A stretch of DNA of 64,000 bases from Hirudo medicinalis (taxonomy: Eukaryota; Annelida; Clitellata; Hirudinida; Hirudinidae): NCBI GenBank assembly GCA_011800805.1, contig MPNW01000035.1, positions 62,001 through 126,000 of the forward strand, read 5' to 3'. Below the pieces are notes generated by a model, which worked only from the letters and a program-made list of their open reading frames with translations, did not search any database and had not been told where the DNA came from. Position numbers and translations under genes: made by a program. Of this stretch, positions 57,719-64,000 are shown piece by piece (the stretch's first letter is position 1; every line of letters begins with the position of its first letter).

Positions 57719-60455
57719 ATGTCTTCGCTCAACAATCTAAGGTTTTTCGTTCTTCAAAGAATAGCATTGGTAGAGACCTTTTTTCATTTTTTTAATTATA
57801 AACTGGTTTATTGCTTGACATTTCCTTTCGTGGTCTTATAAATCCATCTAAGGTCATGCCGTACCTTATAATATTTCATGCGTGGTTTAACATCGTGTTC
57901 ATTATCTCAGCATCGGAAGGTTTTTTTTGTTTCCGACAGAAATGGCTGTATTGTATTATTAGCATAAATAGATGTGATATATTTTCAGACCAAATGCAAT
58001 CGTCTGTACAATCATCGGATCCAAGCCCAACCGTCAAATTTATTAAACGTAAACCCTTTACTTTTTAATCATAATTTATTGTCCAGTCACTGCTATTAAC
58101 ATTATTTATGACAGGTAAGATGGATGTCTGCCAAAAGAAGTTTCATATCTAACTTTATAGAAAATATACGAAATGAAATGGACAAAAATAAAGAAATTAA
58201 GGTTGATTTTTCATGTTCTTAAATGATTTTACAACACACAGCTCAATTAAATTGCAATTGCTTATTAACTAAACATTTTATAAAAATTTGCTAAATGTTT
58301 GATCAGGAAAGTATTCAGAAATTTCGTGATGAAGCGCAGAAACTTGAGCAATCAGATTCTCTAAAGAAAGCCAGAGAAAAATATGTGTGCTTTTATCATT
58401 TTCATTTTTTGTTGTAATTGGCATTTTATTAAAAGTTTCTTTTTATTAAATAGCAATCAATTGAATCTGAGACCTTGAAAGGTTCTGATGTATTCAAGAA
58501 AAAATTTTCCGACATGCAAGAGAAAGTAAAGCAGGTCGGTTTTATAAAGCTTATGCCTGAAAGAGTGGAGTTGCAATGAATCAAATTTGTTTTTAGTCCG
58601 ATTATGCCAAGAAAAGCAAGGAGATGGTTGAAGATGTGGCAGAGAGTGTCAGTAAGGCAGCTGAGAGTGTATCTAAACAAACTGAACAAATTGCTCAGAG
58701 CCAAGTTTTTAAGACTGTTTCAGATGTGAGCTTAAATTTATTGTCTTCTGAAATGTTAATATGATATACACTTACTACGAATTTAAATATTTAATTTGAT
58801 AAAACTACATTTAATCATTGATTTTTGGAAATCATGACATTAATTATTTTTGTAAGCTATTCCTTCAAAAGTGTCTGAAAATTCAGTAAATGATTGTAAA
58901 TATTAACAGGGTGTAAAGGCAGTGAAAGAGGAAATCCATGAATCCACGACTTATGACAGAAGTTCATTGTACAACGCGCCAGGTGAGAATGCATATCCAT
59001 AACATATATTTTCTCATACATGCACTAATATATACTATCATAATTCAGGGGAAAACATAACATGCTATTGTTATTTTAAAAACATTATAGTTTGGTGTGT
59101 TTGAGAACCTATAACTTTTTTTCAGTAAAATTGAGAAAAAGAGATGAATATTCGTTGAAGTTTGGTGAGAAGGCTCCGATTAAACCTGATGAGTGAGTAT
59201 TTTTGTCTAGGTTCTTACTATTCACTTTATGGCAGCCTTGAATTTTATGAAATATGCACGACAGTTGCTTAATTCTTGTGGTTATTTGCTTATTCAGGGA
59301 AACAAAGGGCGTGATATTGAACAAGAACACTCAGTGGTATCAGAGCTGGCAGGATTTTAAGAACAATAATCAGTTATTTGAAAGTATGGTGATTACTTGT
59401 GATAACAATGTAACATTAGATGGATGAAATATTGATTTCTTATGGCATCAGAGCTTTTCGACATGAAAGCAAAATATGATGAAAGTGGCAACTTGATCAT
59501 TCGAGCTACTAGGACTGTCACAGACAAAGTTTCAGAATTGTTTGGTTTGTATATACCTTATTTATTTAGGTCCTAAAATGATTATTTGTATAATCAATTT
59601 CAACTGTAATTCTCAAGGTGGAATGTTTGCCAAAACTGAGCTGTCTCAAGTGTTGACAGAAATCATCAAGATGGACACCGATTTCACTAAGGAAGAGTTT
59701 CTGCGACTCTGTCAATTCGATTTTATTCCAAACATTCTTGAGGTGATTTTAAAATTAATATTTTCATAATTGTTATGCAACCATTTGGTATTGAAGTCCT
59801 TGAATTTCAGGCTATGATTAGAGGTGATTTGGAAATCCTGAGCGATTGGTGCCACGAAGGGGTTGGTTCATCGATTGGCTTTACAATAGTTGAGATGTTT
59901 ATTTTGAGCCATTTATTTTCCTGAAAAGGCTTATAATGTCCTGGCTACCCCAATCAGAGAAGCCCAAGCAGCAAACTTCAAGTTTGATTCTAGAGTTCTT
60001 GACATCAGTAATATTGAGGTCAGTTTCAGAATGTATGATCTTCCCTCATAATTATATCATTGCAATTATACATAAACACAATCGTTACAAAACTAGCGCA
60101 CTAGGTTAAATTGATTTGTGTTTTATGTGGGGTTTTTTTTGTAGCTGGCTGCCGGGCAGATAATGGAGCAGGGACCAGTGCTTGTGATCAGCTTCAATTC
60201 ACAACAGGTCATGGTTGTTAGAGATGCTGCAGGAAAAGTTGTTGAGGGAAATCCTGTGAGTGTCTAATGTCATAATTTTTTGAGAAGAATGACAATTTGT
60301 GGTTACTATTAAATATTAACATAATTATGTTTCAGTCTAAAATTATGAAGATATTCTATGTATGGGCATTCTGTAGGGACCAAAATATTCTTGACCCAAA
60401 AGCTGCTTGGAAGTTGATTGATCTATCTGCAAGCCCAGTGGAGATGATGGTGTGA
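57719..60455 (+). CDS. TIMM44: Mitochondrial import inner membrane translocase subunit TIM44
   Basis: TIM44 links the TIM23 channel to matrix Hsp70 in the import motor. Fifteen exons (57719-57769, 57989-58048, 58115-58201, 58307-58384, 58454-58534, 58597-58725, 58910-58982, 59126-59192, 59298-59383, 59452-59544, 59618-59742, 59811-59861, 59929-60018, 60145-60255, 60336-60455) give 433 residues with every phase consistent; human is 452. The N-terminus is a basic, hydrophobic presequence (MSSLNNLRFFVLQRIAL), followed by a helical region (SFISNFIENIRNEMDKNKEIK). The C-terminal TIM44-like domain has KNTQWYQSWQDFKNNN, FDMKAKYDESGN, GGMFAKTELSQVLTEI, DLEILSDWCHE, IMEQGPVLVISF and a DLSASPVEMMV end. 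Confidence 0.95.
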
Positions 60456-61525
60456 TTGTCACAAAGTTTTGCTGAATGCTTGCTCTCAAATTCTTTGAAT
60501 GCAGAATGTTTTTGTAGATTATTTTTGTTTTGTAATTTCCAATGTGTCAATGTAAAATGAGACATTGCTTGGATTCAAGATTCCTTGCTGAGCAGTTATT
60601 TTTCGATTTCTGAAAAATACTTAAGATCATTGATGTCACTATTCAAATATTTTGCAGAAATCAGGTTATTGTGCCAGAGTTTTTTTTTTATAAGTTTGAA
60701 GGATTGTTAGTTCTACTGGAATATGAATGTAGAATTTTGTATGGATTTGCAAATAGTTTATGGAGAGTTACAATTGATTAGATTTGAATAGCAAGCAAAG
60801 AAGTGAAGTACTACTTTTGAACAAGAGAAGATTCATTCAGCTAAGATGATGTGCACTTAAGTTTGCATCTTTTACGTTGCCAGGGGAAAATGGCATGTAT
60901 AGGTTTAGATCATGTTTTTCTTTGGTTGTTTGTAACTCCTTCAGCATTCTGTCCAAGTTTGCTTCTTCCGAGAAATTTTCGTTGGTTTGAGTGGAGTGGC
61001 AACCCGTTGTGCGAAATGGTTAGGTATTTGCAATACCTAGCAAAATCGGGTATTTTCGGACTCACCACAGGAAGAGTTGCTTTCAAAGGGTTACTTCTGC
61101 AAAAGTGCAACTCGGCCAGACAATCCCATTTAACAATTCCCCAGAACTGTTCCTGAGTAGATATCATAGCGGTTATTCCATTGCGTTAAATTGTCGCAGC
61201 TCAGGTATTTCGCTGTTAGACCAGGAGCAAACCATTCAATGTGCCCCAAATTACCATCCGCTTCCGCTATAGAAACTTCCTGTGCAATACAGGCAAAATA
61301 TGCTTGGAAAAAAAAGCAATTTATAAAGTTTCACGAAAAATAATCAGTAGCAGTATTTACTAATTACTTACTATTGCATTAATCGTTATTGTTAACAATA
61401 ATCACTGAACCGCACTTAATGTCGATCGACATGATATGACAACTGGCAGGTCACCGCGTGAACACGTCATCACCGAATAAGTTCAGTCGAAGGTCAAAAG
61501 TAAGAAAAGAAAAGATTGAACGGTT
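60456..61525. other. TIMM44 3' flank
   Basis: Probable 3' UTR and spacer; no coding match on either strand. A 16-base perfect palindrome (TTATTGTTAACAATAA) lies at 61386-61401. The gene that follows is convergent. Confidence 0.45.
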
Positions 61526-62914
61526 CTACTCTCTTGGGGGAACGGCGTACAATGTCAGGTAATTGAAGATGATAAATTGAATACACGGTATGAAAATGAA
61601 GGTGGTGGTGCTGCTGGTGACGACGACTTGTTTTAGGGCTTTGAAGTCGATTCCTCTTGGCTGGTAGACCGAGTATGGCACGAACGATGAATTCCTCTGA
61701 GGCTCGAGGACTACGATTGAAGGAGGTCCCTCAGTTGGTTTACACGGCACTGTAAAACAGTGTAATAAATAATAGCCACAATATTCGCAGTGGAAGAAGA
61801 GGAAAATGATAGGAGTGACCTACCTGAGAATATTTCCATTACATAAGTGAATTTCTCGCTGTTTGACAGGAAGACTCCATCTTGACAGTGAGGATCGTAA
61901 GAGAAGAGACTGACGTCGTCTTTTTGATAGAACACCTTTCAAGTTTTCAACAATCACGTTATGATATTATTTATTTTGAAACCAAATCACAAAATCAAGT
62001 TAATTAATATTTCTTAATAAACCAGATTTCACTGGACAGGACATCTCACATAGCAACTCAACACATCCGATCTTCTGTCGCCTAAAGGCGCCGCAATTAT
62101 GTAGCGTTTGTTCTCTGCGTCCCATATTGATAGGCATCTCAACTGCAGTCCTGTCATGTGGAAAAGAAGAGTCAATTAAAAACCTCACGTCTCTCACGGA
62201 AATCCCCACTTGCCTGGTTTCGATGAACAAGAGCTAATTATATCGATATCGTAACTCTTGCTGCATCCGGACCTGAGGTAACTGTGACAGCTAAGAACGC
62301 CAGTGTAGATCCTGTACTGCCCTTCCTCTATGCAGTCCATTCTGTTACTGGGCAGAGGAGTTCCTTTCATTTTAATTAAAACTATTGCTTCACGTAAATA
62401 TATTTTAGAGTATTTAATCAGGCAATTTACAGAATATATTACGTATTAATCGTTAACAATAGTCCCTTGAAAACGATTTTAAACCAAAAATACAATTTTT
62501 ACTTATGAGGAGCAGTTTGCTGTTGAAGGATGTCGTTGACTCGGTGCAGTCGGTTGTGGCTTCATCGGCGCCAGCCATACCTTTATTTTTAAAATGAGAA
62601 TCCCATACGTTTCGTGCACGAAATAGTAATGCATAAACGTTTTTATTTTAAAAGTTAATTTAAATGAAACAGTTCAGAAAAGACCTGAATTTAAAGTTTT
62701 ATCGCTCACCTAAATGCATTTCTATGACGTCCAAATTTTTTCTGACAAATTGCAAACACTGGTACTGGAGCTTGCTGGAAATGTTTCAGGCTTTTATCGT
62801 AACATTAAAAAAACAATTTCATTTAAAAAAATGGTTTTCTGGCGCTTTGTTGTCGAGCTCCAAAAACCCGAGAAATTGAAATGTCGCCGGTAGCAGAAGC
62901 AACAATCCGTTCAT
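61526..62914 (-). CDS. Secreted cysteine-rich protein, DUF7042-7045-like, possibly GPI-anchored
   Basis: Seven exons (62868-62914, 62710-62774, 62503-62580, 62214-62363, 62050-62150, 61824-61935, 61526-61749) join in consistent phases to 258 residues. It starts with a signal-peptide-like MNGLLLLLPATFQFLG. Cysteine modules follow: LQYQCLQFVRKNLDVIE, then C-x5-Y-x-IY and SCHSYLRSGC, then LRCLSIWDAENKRYI, and SCYVFYQKDD with DPHCQDGVFL. This spacing resembles invertebrate secreted proteins that Pfam lists, from memory, as DUF7042-DUF7045; their function is unknown to me. The end is hydrophobic (TTTFIFIPCIQFIIFNYLTLY), as in a GPI signal or single anchor. The intron 62151-62213 starts with GC instead of GT. 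The signal-peptide exon is the least certain part. Confidence 0.7.
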
Positions 62915-64000
62915 TTTGTCTGCTCGGTGTATCGAGAATTGTCAATTGTGTTTTTACGCTAAGAAACGTTGCCATGACAACCCGTATAAGACCGCAGTAA
63001 ATATTTGTACAGTACGAGGAACCTCAAGTTTTTGTTCACGAAGATTTAATTCTGTTCCCATCCGAAGCAACAAATCGTTCATGTAATCCATTCCTCTCGC
63101 TCAATTGTCGACATGCAAGGATGGCCGTGTCCTTTTGTTTTTGTTTTAATTAAAAACTTCCTTATTTTAATTCTCAAAATTCTTCGTCCTTTGTTCGAAT
63201 GAAATGAAATTATATTGGAGACGGTTTTAATCCAAAACTCGGGAACATTGGAACGTTTAGTGGTGGCTTAGTGGTGTTAGCGGGACGATCCATTCCGCTC
63301 TCCAGAATTAATAAAAATATCATTCTCTCTAAGTGCTATGCCCGATTGTCGAACAGAGTTTAAATTTCGTAAACAAGAAATACAAGGAGTTCTTTTCTTG
63401 TCAGTGACTCGTACGTGGGCACGGTTCTTAATACAAACGTGGATGCAGTAAATCGCTTGTGAGCGTGTTCAAAGTCGCAAGCTATGTTATCGCAAGCTGA
63501 GTTATAGATGAATTGAAATCTTAGATTGCAACTGATTGAAAAGGAAGATTCTTTTTTCTAACCAAACGTTCATGACGGACACGAGAGCTCTGAAAGTTGC
63601 CAGAGTTGCTTCTTTGGCTTCCCTGCGACATCGAAACAATAGGATGACTTCTGCGGACGTCGCGTGTGATTGGACGCTCAATAATTGACCTGACGTGTCG
63701 ACCTGCAACAGTTGTTCATTGGAAAAATCTCTCCATTTCGATGATGTCAACCATCTTGGAAACGTGCACTGAGTCTCAGGCCAGTGAGATGGTTCCGCTG
63801 GTACTGGGGATAATCATCGTCATCGTCATCATCATCATCATCAGTCATCGTCAACATGACATTGCCGGCGCTATTTTATCTTCTTTGAGATATAAACAAA
63901 GAATATTAATTCAATTTCATCCTTAAAATTTTATGAACTTTTCTCATGCAATTGCAAAGGAAGGCAATGTGGCGAGCTTGAAAAAATTCAATCGGAGAAG
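62915..64000. other. Window end, no gene assigned
   Basis: An 82-codon minus-strand ORF (63502-63750) begins with TSSKWRDF and is preceded by CTFPRW in frame, faintly like the N-terminal C-x-FP module of the protein next door, but upstream of its proposed signal peptide. Evidence is too weak to call an exon. A CAT/CGT triplet microsatellite lies at 63812-63852. Confidence 0.35.
63812..63852. repeat. ATC/CGT triplet microsatellite
   Basis: A run of ATC-type triplets interrupted by GTC. Simple-sequence DNA. It creates artificial Ile-rich or Met/Thr-rich ORFs on both strands. Confidence 0.85.

Noticed and set aside
63502..63926. Exons or a membrane protein at the window end
   Set aside because: The plus-strand Ile-rich stretch and the minus-strand Met/Thr-rich stretch both come from a triplet microsatellite; the CTFPRW similarity is too short to carry an exon call.

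Overview
This window is animal nuclear DNA, most likely from an invertebrate. It is AT-rich, with many short GT-AG introns, dispersed transposon debris, two SINE-like tRNA-derived units and an 839-base assembly gap (41937-42775). No bacterial feature or CRISPR array is present. A secreted cysteine-rich protein of a type I know mainly from arthropods and related invertebrates (61.5-62.9 kb), together with a very long filamin, favours a protostome. I cannot name the species.

Layout. 1-1593 (+) is the 3' part of QTRT2. 2144-23166 (-) is a giant filamin-type gene of about 76 exons encoding 41 immunoglobulin-like filamin repeats, with no actin-binding CH domains visible. 24795-30563 (-) is a complete class IA PI3-kinase catalytic subunit (1082 residues, 19 coding exons, every splice phase checked). 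31826-34331 (-) is mitochondrial ribosomal protein mL37. 34974-38692 (-) is the mitochondrial i-AAA protease YME1L. 39.4-41.2 kb holds an orphan ORF, a dead Tc1-type transposase and a tRNA-like SINE. 41.5-43.1 kb is an inverted-repeat element around the assembly gap. 44046-45498 (+) is a coiled-coil gene damaged by an unmerged contig overlap. 46.0-47.2 kb is a decayed non-LTR retrotransposon. 47611-54389 (-) is DHTKD1. 55005-55686 (+) is RNASEH2C, built from short exons. 56.1-57.5 kb (-) is a small coiled-coil gene, possibly FSIP1-like. 57719-60455 (+) is TIMM44 (433 residues, all phases checked). 61526-62914 (-) is a 258-residue secreted, possibly GPI-anchored protein with one GC-AG intron.

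Relations. Four genes (mL37, YME1L, DHTKD1, TIMM44) encode mitochondrial matrix or inner-membrane proteins covering ribosome, protease, lysine catabolism and import. QTRT2 acts in tRNA queuosine modification and RNASEH2C in RNase H2. DHTKD1/RNASEH2C and the small coiled-coil gene/TIMM44 are head-to-head pairs that could share promoters. There is no operon logic.

The most striking object is the filamin. Its N-terminal half is built from a four-exon, two-repeat cassette copied about a dozen times, and its C-terminal half from a different two-exon, one-repeat cassette that is cysteine-rich. Introns repeatedly split a glycine codon in phase 1. Two single-base deletions (filamin near 18440, DHTKD1 near 50610), an unmerged overlap at 44923 and the N gap show that the assembly is imperfect here, so apparent gene breaks should first be treated as consensus errors.
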